A stretch of DNA of 20,162 nucleotides from Bacillota bacterium (GTDB lineage Bacteria; Bacillota; Clostridia; Christensenellales; Aristaeellaceae): assembly GCA_023460055.1 (NCBI GenBank), contig JAEWRJ010000168.1, positions 1-20,162 on the forward strand. Reading direction: 5' to 3'. Positions 13,826 to 20,162 of this stretch are shown here, piece after piece (positions within the stretch are counted from its first letter, which is position 1; each line of letters opens with the position of its first letter). Both the position numbers and the translations under genes were made by a program. The notes under the pieces were generated by a model that saw nothing but the letters and a program-made list of their open reading frames with translations, made no database searches and was not told the origin of the DNA.

Positions 13826-14934
13826 TTTTTATTAATGATTATATTAGAAATCAAATTAAGACAATTCAAACCTAAATTTGGGTAAATTGGTAAACATATT
13901 ACTCTATTTGCCATTTTATGTGCTACCGGTAATTTCTCAGGAGCAGAAGACTCCAACCCTTTATACATAGAAAATTCGCTAATCAGAGGATAAAAATAAC
14001 GTCGCCCATATATATTGTTTTGCTTCAGTTTTTCATACAATGCATCCCTGCTCATTCCGTATTCTTGCTCATCTACAAATATCGGAAAATATGCATAGTT
14101 GCTTATTGTTTCCGGTGGTTCAGGTAGCATCGATATTCCTTTCACATCTTTCAACAACTCTCTGTATCTGTTCGCTACAACTCTTCGCTTTTCGATACTG
14201 TCATTGAAAGATTTCAATTGCAGCAATCCCATGGCAGCCTGTACCTCATTCATCTTTGAATTGATTCCGGGTGCCATAATGGTGGTCTCCCCTGCAAAGC
14301 CAAAGTTCTTAAGGTAATCTATCCGTTGTTTGGTTGCACTGTCATGGCTGATAATGGCTCCTCCCTCAAAGGTATTGAATACCTTTGTTGCATGGAAACT
14401 TAAAATGGACAGGTCTCCATAATTGAGAATACTACCACCTTTATATTTTACTCCAAAAGCATGTGCTGCATCGTATATCAACTTTAATCCATAGATATCG
14501 GCTATTTTCTGAATCTTCTCTACATGACAAGGATTGCCATATACATGTACTGGCATGATGGCAGTTGTTTTTGGAGTGATGGCTGCTTCAATCTTTTCCG
14601 GATCAATGTTCCCGAATTCAGGTTCAATGTCCACAAATACCGGTTTGATGTTGTTCCACCACAGACTGTGCGTAGTAGCAACAAAGCTGTATGGAGTGGT
14701 AATTACCTCACCTGTGATTCTTAATGCCTGTAAAGCTGTGACCAAGGCCAAAGTTCCGTTGGCAAAGAGTGAGATATATGGCACACCCAGAAATGATGCC
14801 AACTCGTTCTCCAACTCTTTGTGCATTGGTCCGTTATTAGTAAGGATTTTATTGTCCCAAATTTCTCTTAAATAAGGAATAAATTCCTCTAAATCGGGCA
14901 ATGAAGGTTGTGTTACATATATGGGCTTTTCCAT
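13822..14934 (-). CDS. vioA: VioA-like dTDP-4-keto-6-deoxyglucose aminotransferase
   Basis: This 370-residue PLP enzyme is of the DegT/DnrJ/EryC1/StrS family. The start, PIYVTQPSLPDLEEF, and ILTNNGPMHKELE (30-42) match the VioA group. Other motifs are SLFANGTLAL near 55-64, YDAAHAFG (154-161) and the Schiff-base lysine K184 in SFHATKVFNTFEGG. VioA converts dTDP-4-keto-6-deoxyglucose to dTDP-4-amino-4,6-dideoxy-D-glucose (dTDP-viosamine, Qui4N) with glutamate as amino donor. rfbA and rfbB, two and three genes upstream, make exactly that substrate, and the beta-helix acyltransferase downstream would finish it. It starts 5 bp after the wzx stop. FdtB/QdtB-type 3-aminotransferases are related, but they need a ketoisomerase gene, which is absent here. 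Sequence alone does not fully exclude another keto-sugar. Confidence 0.83.
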   Translation of the reverse strand: MEKPIYVTQPSLPDLEEFIPYLREIWDNKILTNNGPMHKELENELASFLGVPYISLFANGTLALVTALQALRITGEVITTPYSFVATTHSLWWNNIKPVFVDIEPEFGNIDPEKIEAAITPKTTAIMPVHVYGNPCHVEKIQKIADIYGLKLIYDAAHAFGVKYKGGSILNYGDLSILSFHATKVFNTFEGGAIISHDSATKQRIDYLKNFGFAGETTIMAPGINSKMNEVQAAMGLLQLKSFNDSIEKRRVVANRYRELLKDVKGISMLPEPPETISNYAYFPIFVDEQEYGMSRDALYEKLKQNNIYGRRYFYPLISEFSMYKGLESSAPEKLPVAHKMANRVICLPIYPNLGLNCLNLISNIIINKK

Positions 14935-14939
14935 ATTTA

Positions 14940-16388
14940 TTATTTTTTGATTGAATGAATCTTTTCCAATACCAGTTGCTTTGCGAAGATATAATCCCTG
15001 AATTTTGTGACTTCACTGATCACTAGAACAAATAGAGCTCCGAATATGATTTGAATGATTAATTTAATTGGATAAGAGAATGGCAACAACAGTCCAATAA
15101 AATAGACCGTGACTCCCATTGTCAATGCAAGGAAAAAAGAGGGTAAAATGTCTTTCACCTGTTGTTTAAACGAATAACCTATTTTCACACCACTCCAATA
15201 ACTGTTCAAATAATAAGCGATAAGCGTATTGACCATCATGCCTAAAATCATTATTTTGATTCCGAAAAACACACCTATCACAATGGTTGGAATGGCAATG
15301 ATTTTTTTTATCACTTCTAATTTCAAAAACAGGTCAGATCTACCTTGTACCTGCAGCATATTCAAATTCAAGGCATGCAGCGGATACATCATCCCCACAA
15401 AACATAGCATCTGCAGATAAATAATTGCCGGCTCCCATTTGGCACCAATTAAAGTGTGTATCATTGGTTCCGCTACTGCTGCCATTCCCAACATCAGGAT
15501 GAAGGTAATAAACATCACTGACCGAATCAATTTTTGGTAGTTATTTCTTAATCTGGGAATATCATCCTGCAAAGTGGATAAAACCGGGTAAGAAACTCTT
15601 CCGATAATCGAATTTAAATTCTGAGAAGGTAGTCTTTGAAATTCATCTGCCTTTGTATAAAACCCCAATTCTTGTGCAGAGAAAAATTTACCAATAATCA
15701 GATAGTATACATTCCTGTAAATCGTATCTATCAATCCGCTCAAAAGCAACTTGCTACCGAAACCAAAAAGTTCTTTAAATGACTCCTTGCTGAAAACCAG
15801 TAAAGGTTTCCATCTATTCCACAACCAGAGAAAAAGGGAGTTGAGTCCTTGTTTGACAATCCTCTGTGCGACAAGCGCCCATACCCCAAAACCATAAAAT
15901 GCCATCGCTATGGCAACAACACCTGAACCGATTGAGGCAATTACTGAAATTCTTGCCTGTAGTTTGAAGTCAATTCTCCTTGTGAGAATGGTTCTTTGAA
16001 TAATAGTAAGTGAATCAATAATAAGAACGATACCCATCACCTGCAGTATAGGTTTCAGTTCCGGTTCATTAAAGAATGCACTAATAGTCGATGCGGAAAA
16101 ATAAAGTAAAAAGAAAAATAAGATTCCTACTGCTAAGTTGAAATAGAAAACGGTTGAATAATCGGTGTTAGTGCAATCTTTTTTTCTAATTAAAGCATTG
16201 CTAAAACCACTATCAATAAACGACTGGGATACTGCAATAAATACAGTAAGCATACCGATCAAACCGAATTCTCTTGGTGATAATAGCCTTGCAAGGATAA
16301 TGCCTACGACAAAGGTAATCCCCTGCCCGGCCATTGTATCCACAAAACTCCAGAGTAACCCGCTAACGGTTTTTTGTTTGAGAGACAT
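14940..16388 (-). CDS. wzx: Wzx-type polysaccharide flippase (MOP superfamily)
   Basis: The 482-residue protein is a polytopic membrane protein with roughly 12-14 hydrophobic helices. The N terminus, SGLLWSFVDTMAGQGITFVVG followed by ARLLSPREFGLIGM, and the NALIRKKDCTNTDYSTVFYFN segment near 65-85 are typical of WzxC-like lipopolysaccharide exporters. Such proteins move undecaprenyl-diphosphate-linked repeat units from the inner to the outer leaflet of the cytoplasmic membrane. It begins 4 bp after rfbB and ends 5 bp before vioA, placing it firmly in the operon. The length is normal for WzxC-like members. Base composition is intermediate between the GC-richer rfb genes and the A/T-rich core. 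Export of the unit made in this locus is inferred from context. Confidence 0.91.
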   Translation of the reverse strand: MSLKQKTVSGLLWSFVDTMAGQGITFVVGIILARLLSPREFGLIGMLTVFIAVSQSFIDSGFSNALIRKKDCTNTDYSTVFYFNLAVGILFFFLLYFSASTISAFFNEPELKPILQVMGIVLIIDSLTIIQRTILTRRIDFKLQARISVIASIGSGVVAIAMAFYGFGVWALVAQRIVKQGLNSLFLWLWNRWKPLLVFSKESFKELFGFGSKLLLSGLIDTIYRNVYYLIIGKFFSAQELGFYTKADEFQRLPSQNLNSIIGRVSYPVLSTLQDDIPRLRNNYQKLIRSVMFITFILMLGMAAVAEPMIHTLIGAKWEPAIIYLQMLCFVGMMYPLHALNLNMLQVQGRSDLFLKLEVIKKIIAIPTIVIGVFFGIKIMILGMMVNTLIAYYLNSYWSGVKIGYSFKQQVKDILPSFFLALTMGVTVYFIGLLLPFSYPIKLIIQIIFGALFVLVISEVTKFRDYIFAKQLVLEKIHSIKK

Positions 16389-16392
16389 CTAG

Positions 16393-17457
16393 TTACCTCT
16401 TACCGTACATCTGTTCGTAATACTGCAGGTAATCTCCGCTGGTCACGTTGTTAAGCCACTCTTCGTGATTCAGATACCACTCTACTGTTTTAGCAATCCC
16501 TTCCTCAAACTGTAGCGATGGTTCCCAGCCCAATTCCTTCTTGATCTTGGTGGCGTCGATGGCGTAACGGAGGTCATGACCTGCACGATCTGTCACGTAG
16601 GTAATTAAATGGTCCGATGTTCCTTCAGGATTACCCAACTGTTTGTCTACCGTTTTGATGATCACTTTGATCAAATCAATGTTCTTCCATTCATTGAAAC
16701 CACCAATGTTATAGGTGTCTCCCAGATTACCTTTATGAAAAATCAAATCGATTGCCCGGGCATGATCTTCAACATAGAGCCAATCTCGAACATTTTCTCC
16801 CTTTCCGTAAACAGGCAGCGGTTTATTGTTACGGATGTTATGGATAAAAAGCGGAATAAGCTTCTCAGGAAACTGATAGGGTCCATAATTATTGGAGCAA
16901 TTTGAGATCACGATGGGCAGTCCATACGTATCATGATAGGATCGTACAAAATGATCGCTTGCCGCCTTTGATGCGGAATAGGGACTATGGGGATCATATC
17001 GGGTCTCTTCCGTGAAGAGGGTGTCATCAAACGCTAATGCACCATACACCTCATCGGTAGAGACATGATAAAAGAGTTTCCCTTCATAATTGCCGGCCCA
17101 TTTCTCTTTTGCAGCCTGCAGCAAGGATAACGTACCCATCACATTGGTTTGTGCAAAGGTAAATGGATCGGTAATGCTTCTGTCCACATGACTTTCAGCG
17201 GCAAGGTGAATCACCCCGTCAACATTATATTCATCAAACAACTCGAGCATCCTCTCCAGGATGCAAATATCTTCCTTAACAAAGGTATAGTTTGTTTGAT
17301 TCTCAACATCACTAAGGTTGTTGAGGTTCCCGGCGTAGGTCAGTTTATCGAGGTTGATAATCCTATACTCCGGATATTTGTTCACTAATAGCCACACCAC
17401 ATGAGAGCCGATAAATCCGGCACCTCCGGTAATCAAAATATTTCTTTTGTAACTCAT
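16393..17457 (-). CDS. rfbB: dTDP-glucose 4,6-dehydratase RfbB/RmlB
   Basis: The 354-residue protein is an extended SDR. It has the NAD motif GGAGFIGSH (11-19), HLAAESHVDRS (84-94), the dehydratase signature TDE at 134-136 in HVSTDEVYG, the catalytic Y160 and K164 in YSASKAASDH, and NCSNNYGPYQFPEKLIPL further on, which is diagnostic of RmlB. It converts dTDP-glucose to dTDP-4-keto-6-deoxy-D-glucose. The start overlaps the rfbA stop by 4 bp (ATGA). The usual next enzymes for L-rhamnose (rmlC, rmlD) are not in the window; the VioA-like enzyme downstream is the likely consumer of its product. Confidence 0.96.
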   Translation of the reverse strand: MSYKRNILITGGAGFIGSHVVWLLVNKYPEYRIINLDKLTYAGNLNNLSDVENQTNYTFVKEDICILERMLELFDEYNVDGVIHLAAESHVDRSITDPFTFAQTNVMGTLSLLQAAKEKWAGNYEGKLFYHVSTDEVYGALAFDDTLFTEETRYDPHSPYSASKAASDHFVRSYHDTYGLPIVISNCSNNYGPYQFPEKLIPLFIHNIRNNKPLPVYGKGENVRDWLYVEDHARAIDLIFHKGNLGDTYNIGGFNEWKNIDLIKVIIKTVDKQLGNPEGTSDHLITYVTDRAGHDLRYAIDATKIKKELGWEPSLQFEEGIAKTVEWYLNHEEWLNNVTSGDYLQYYEQMYGKR

Positions 17458-18326
17458 TTGATAAGATTAAGGAGGTATTGTCCGTATTGGTTTTTCTTCA
17501 TTGGTTCTGCAAGACGGAGGATATCGTCACGATTGATCCAACCTCTCTTGTATGCAATTTCTTCGAGACAGGCGATCTTTAATCCTTGTCTTTTCTCAAT
17601 CACCTCTACGAAGGTGGAGGCTTCAGACAACGATTCATGGGTACCGGTATCGAGCCATGCGAAGCCCCTGCCCAACTGCTGTACCTTGAGTGATTGTTCT
17701 TTCAGGTACTCCTGGTTGACGGTGGTGATCTCCAGCTCTCCGCGTGCAGATGGTTTGATGTTCTTTGCAATCCCGACCACACTGTTGGGATATAAATAAA
17801 GCCCTACCACGGCGTAATTTGATTTCGGATTGGCCGGCTTCTCTTCTATACTCAACACATTGCCTTCTTTGTCGAACTCTGCCACACCATAACGTTCAGG
17901 ATCGTTCACATAATAACCAAAGACTGTGGCTTTGTTGAGCTGCTCTGCATTTTCAACCGCTTTCACCAACATGGGACGGAAACCCTGTCCGTAAAAGATA
18001 TTGTCACCAAGTACCAGACACACACTGTCATCACCGATGAATTGTTCGCCAATTATAAAAGCCTGTGCCAGTCCATCGGGACTCGGTTGCTCGGCATATT
18101 GAAAATTGACGCCATAATCACTACCGTCACCCAGCAATCGTTCAAAACCGGGCAGGTCCTGTGGGGTTGAGATAATCAGGATATCCCTGATTCCAGCCAA
18201 CATCAATGCTGAAATAGGATAATAGACCATCGGTTTGTCGTAGATGGGCAACAACTGCTTGCTTACTCCCTTTGTAATGGGATACAACCGGGTGCCGGAG
18301 CCTCCGGCAAGGACGATTCCTTTCAT
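17454..18326 (-). CDS. rfbA: Glucose-1-phosphate thymidylyltransferase RfbA/RmlA
   Basis: The 290-residue protein has the pyrophosphorylase signature GGSGTRLYP (8-16), SKQLLPIYDKPM (22-33), the metal-binding LGDNIFYG with D107, VFGYYVNDPERYGVAEFD and EEKPANPKSNYAVVGLY, and the late GRGFAWLDTGTHESL. All are diagnostic of RmlA. It makes dTDP-glucose from dTTP and glucose-1-phosphate, feeding rfbB. The length equals the family norm. It starts 32 bp after the dehydrogenase stop in an A/T-rich gap with no terminator. Relatives are feedback-inhibited by dTDP-rhamnose at an allosteric site; whether that holds here, where the end product is predicted to be a Qui4N derivative, cannot be read. Confidence 0.97.
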   Translation of the reverse strand: MKGIVLAGGSGTRLYPITKGVSKQLLPIYDKPMVYYPISALMLAGIRDILIISTPQDLPGFERLLGDGSDYGVNFQYAEQPSPDGLAQAFIIGEQFIGDDSVCLVLGDNIFYGQGFRPMLVKAVENAEQLNKATVFGYYVNDPERYGVAEFDKEGNVLSIEEKPANPKSNYAVVGLYLYPNSVVGIAKNIKPSARGELEITTVNQEYLKEQSLKVQQLGRGFAWLDTGTHESLSEASTFVEVIEKRQGLKIACLEEIAYKRGWINRDDILRLAEPMKKNQYGQYLLNLIK

Positions 18327-18358
18327 GCTCTTATATTAAAAAATTACTATGTTCAACG

Positions 18359-19642
18359 TCACAACTTCCCATCAATCACCTCTTCACTCAATATTCCCTT
18401 CACATCATACACAACGCTGTTGGCGTTGATAATATGGGCAATGTCAAGACCCTTGAACTCATCGTGCGCCACTGCAAGGATAACGGCATCATAATGTTGT
18501 TCGGGAAGCTCATTGTGCAATTCAACACCATATTCATGTTTTGCTATGGCTGGATTTGCCCAGGGATCATAAATGGTGACATTGGCATAGTACTCTTCCA
18601 GCGATTTGATGATATCAATCACCTTGGTGTTGCGCACGTCGGGACAGTTTTCCTTGAAGGTAAAGCCTAAAACCAGCACATTTGACCCAAGTACCTGAAT
18701 CCCTTTCTTCAGCATCAGCTTCACCACCTGGTCGGCTACATACTCACCCATCCCATCGTTCATTCTACGGCCTGCAAGAATGATCTCAGGATTATAGCCA
18801 TACCGCTGTGATGCTTGGGCCAGGTAATAGGGATCTACCCCAATACAGTGGCCGCCTACCAACCCCGGTTTAAAGGGAAGGAAGTTCCACTTGGTGCCTG
18901 CTGCTTCCAGCACATCCTGGGTATCAATTCCCATCTTGTTGAATATCTTGGCCAGTTCATTCACGAAGGCGATGTTGATATCTCGCTGTGAGTTCTCAAT
19001 CACCTTGGCGGCTTCGGCTACCTTGATGGTGGGGGCCAGGTGGGTGCCGGCGGTGATGACTGAAGCATATACCTCATCCACAATCTTGCCAATTTCAGGG
19101 GTGCTGCCGGAAGTGACTTTCAATATCTTCTCCACGGTATGTTCCTTGTCACCGGGATTGATCCGCTCGGGACTGTAGCCCGCAAAGAAGTCTTTGTTAT
19201 ACTCCAGTCCACTCACCCGCTCCACCACGGGAATGCACTCATCTTCGGTAACGCCGGGATAGACGGTGGACTCGTAGACAACGATGTCTCCTTTGGAGAT
19301 GACCTTGCCCACGGTCTCACTGGCACCGTATAGCGGACGCAGATCGGGATTGTTGTTCTTGTCCACCGGGGTGGGTACTGCTACTACGTAGAAGTTGCAA
19401 TCACGAATTGCTTCAATATCGGTGGTGCAGCTGAATCCGTTTGCCAAAGCAGACTGCAACAATTCATCCTCCACCTCGAGGGTGCTGTCGTGTCCGCTCA
19501 TCAGTTCATCTACACGCGACTGGCTCAGCTCGAACCCCACGGTCTTGTACTTTGTGCTGAAAAGTCTTGCCAGCGGCAAACCGACATATCCAAGACCGAT
19601 TACGCAAATGCGTGGTTCAAGATTGTATCCTTTTTCTACCAT
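18359..19642 (-). CDS. tviB: TviB/WbpO-type UDP-HexNAc 6-dehydrogenase
   Basis: This 427-residue nucleotide-sugar dehydrogenase has the NAD motif GLGYVGLP (16-23), VPTPVDKNNNPDL (89-101), YESTVYPGVTEDEC (123-136), GYSPERINPGD (155-165), the KVAEAAKVIENSQRDINIA segment (207-225), and the catalytic cysteine C266 in GGHCIGVDPYYL. The C-terminal NAD/UDP-binding part has LGFTFKENCPDVRNTKV. It aligns closely with TviB of the Vi-antigen pathway, which oxidises UDP-GlcNAc to UDP-GlcNAcA; WbpO relatives use UDP-GalNAc. With the TviC-like epimerase upstream, the predicted product is UDP-GalNAcA. WecC (UDP-ManNAc dehydrogenase) is less likely because the sequence follows TviB throughout. It is the first gene after a 233-bp leader and may head this transcript. 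Confidence 0.92.
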   Translation of the reverse strand: MVEKGYNLEPRICVIGLGYVGLPLARLFSTKYKTVGFELSQSRVDELMSGHDSTLEVEDELLQSALANGFSCTTDIEAIRDCNFYVVAVPTPVDKNNNPDLRPLYGASETVGKVISKGDIVVYESTVYPGVTEDECIPVVERVSGLEYNKDFFAGYSPERINPGDKEHTVEKILKVTSGSTPEIGKIVDEVYASVITAGTHLAPTIKVAEAAKVIENSQRDINIAFVNELAKIFNKMGIDTQDVLEAAGTKWNFLPFKPGLVGGHCIGVDPYYLAQASQRYGYNPEIILAGRRMNDGMGEYVADQVVKLMLKKGIQVLGSNVLVLGFTFKENCPDVRNTKVIDIIKSLEEYYANVTIYDPWANPAIAKHEYGVELHNELPEQHYDAVILAVAHDEFKGLDIAHIINANSVVYDVKGILSEEVIDGKL

Positions 19643-19875
19643 TGAATATAATATTTTGCTATGTTTTAATTATCGATTTTATTAAGTTTAATTTCAGTGT
19701 AATTTTTCTTGTTACATCTATTCTTTCATCCACAACTACTCATTCACTATATGATTTGAAACTCACTTCGTTCAAACAACAAATCATATTTAACGCTCAT
19801 TTCATAGAGTGGATCCTGAAAGAATAGCCGAGACTTCGAAAACCAATACGGAAATTATTGAAAACTAAATAAAAT
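19643..19875. promoter_or_regulatory. 233-bp leader upstream of tviB, promoter not resolved
   Basis: This is the longest gap in the window and the only one inside the sugar genes large enough for a promoter plus leader. It is A/T-rich on the dehydrogenase side. It contains a perfect 10-bp inverted repeat (19749-19758 with 19780-19789) and, overlapping it on the minus strand, a 17-codon micro-ORF (19747-19800). The closest match to a Bacteroidetes -7 element (TAGTTTTC, one mismatch to TAnnTTTG, near the epimerase stop) lacks a clear upstream partner, so no promoter is called. No JUMPstart/ops-like sequence was recognised. Confidence 0.45.
19749..19789 (-). promoter_or_regulatory. Perfect 10-bp inverted repeat in the tviB leader
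   Basis: ATATGATTTG at 19749-19758 and its exact reverse complement CAAATCATAT at 19780-19789 flank a 21-nt spacer. A second, inner pairing (TTTGAA 19755-19760 with TTCAAA 19771-19776) is mutually exclusive with the outer stem. It lies about 107 bp before the tviB start. No T run follows on the minus strand, so it is not a standard intrinsic terminator. A regulator-binding palindrome or an RNA hairpin are equally possible. Confidence 0.5.
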
Positions 19876-20162
19876 CTACAGATTGTTCCAATACCACTTC
19901 ACAGCCTCTTTCAATCCCTGCCTCATGGAGAACTGCGGATCATACCCCAGCAGGTTGCGGGCCTTGTCGATGTTGGCCAGCGAGTGGGGAATGTCGCCCG
20001 CACGGTTGGGGCCGTGAAGGATCTCCACCTGGGCAATCTCCGGATCGAACTCCGAAAGATATTCTTTCAGATATCCCACAAGCTGATTCAGGGTTGTGCG
20101 CTCGCCGTAGGCGGTATTGTAGACGGTATTGAGGGCCGCCGGATTGGCGGTCTCCATGGCGA
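19876..20162 (-). CDS. TviC/WbpP-like UDP-HexNAc 4-epimerase, 3' part only
   Basis: Only the C-terminal 95 or so residues are in the window; the frame stays open through the right edge. The ATG at 20155-20157 is an internal methionine, not the start, since the preceding codon (Ala) continues the family pattern. The visible part has YNTAYGERTTLNQL (about 13-26 from that methionine) and the stretch GPNRAGDIPHS then DKARNLLGYDP, which close the UDP-binding pocket of extended SDR epimerases such as WbpP, TviC and GalE relatives. The catalytic YxxxK lies outside. Next to a TviB-type dehydrogenase this suggests interconversion of gluco and galacto UDP-HexNAc(A), as in Vi antigen synthesis. The 233-bp gap to tviB means the two may be transcribed separately. 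Confidence 0.82.
   Translation of the reverse strand, partial: AMETANPAALNTVYNTAYGERTTLNQLVGYLKEYLSEFDPEIAQVEILHGPNRAGDIPHSLANIDKARNLLGYDPQFSMRQGLKEAVKWYWNNL

Noticed and set aside
13822..14934. 3-aminotransferase of the FdtB/QdtB type
   Set aside because: No 3,4-ketoisomerase (FdtA/QdtA) gene is present, and the N-terminal motifs fit VioA better.
16393..18326. dTDP-L-rhamnose pathway
   Set aside because: Only rfbA and rfbB are present. No rmlC or rmlD is found in the window, and a VioA-like aminotransferase follows instead.
19747..19800. 17-codon micro-ORF as a confirmed gene
   Set aside because: It is too short to support as a coding gene from sequence alone and overlaps the inverted repeat. 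Kept only as part of a finding.

Overview
The window is most of a surface-polysaccharide (capsule or O-antigen) biosynthesis locus from a Bacteroidetes bacterium, most likely a member of the Bacteroidales. This rests on protein style (a FadL/OmpP1-type porin, a DUF3575-type outer-membrane protein, TviB/CapE/PglE-type sugar enzymes), weak or absent Shine-Dalgarno sequences, A/T-rich spacers and tight gene packing. No rRNA, tRNA, transposase, integrase or CRISPR array was seen. Every gene I support lies on the minus strand, so transcription runs from high to low coordinates.

In transcription order, the right end carries the 3' end of a TviC/WbpP-like UDP-HexNAc 4-epimerase (19876-20162). A 233-bp leader with an inverted repeat follows, then a TviB-type UDP-HexNAc 6-dehydrogenase (18359-19642). 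Next come rfbA and rfbB, a Wzx flippase, a VioA-like aminotransferase and a left-handed beta-helix acyltransferase (13289-18326). Together these predict dTDP-4-acylamido-4,6-dideoxyglucose; rmlC and rmlD are absent. An A/T-rich core (8893-13285) holds a GT2 glycosyltransferase, a Wzy-like polymerase and two GT4-like glycosyltransferases, and is rich in homopolymer and microsatellite tracts. The next block (4290-8824) is the UDP-L-FucNAc cassette capE-capF-capG followed by a WbuB-like transferase.

The last biosynthetic block (961-4309) is a PglC-like initiating phosphoglycosyl transferase, a GNAT acetyltransferase, an ATP-grasp ligase of unknown substrate and a PglE/WcfR-like aminotransferase. 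It is the least explained part of the window. The cognate 4,6-dehydratase (PglF type) is not present here. Then come a DUF3575-like outer-membrane protein, a 159-bp spacer built of short tandem repeats (mostly period 7 or 14), and the 5' end of a FadL/OmpP1-family porin at the left edge.

Working model (inference): the PglC-like enzyme primes undecaprenyl phosphate with a 4-amino-4,6-dideoxy-HexNAc. Four glycosyltransferases then add L-FucNAc, an acylated Qui4N and other sugars, possibly GalNAcA. Wzx flips the unit and Wzy polymerises it. Five sugars per repeat is the simplest reading, but export genes (wza, wzc, wzz) and locus regulators lie outside the window.
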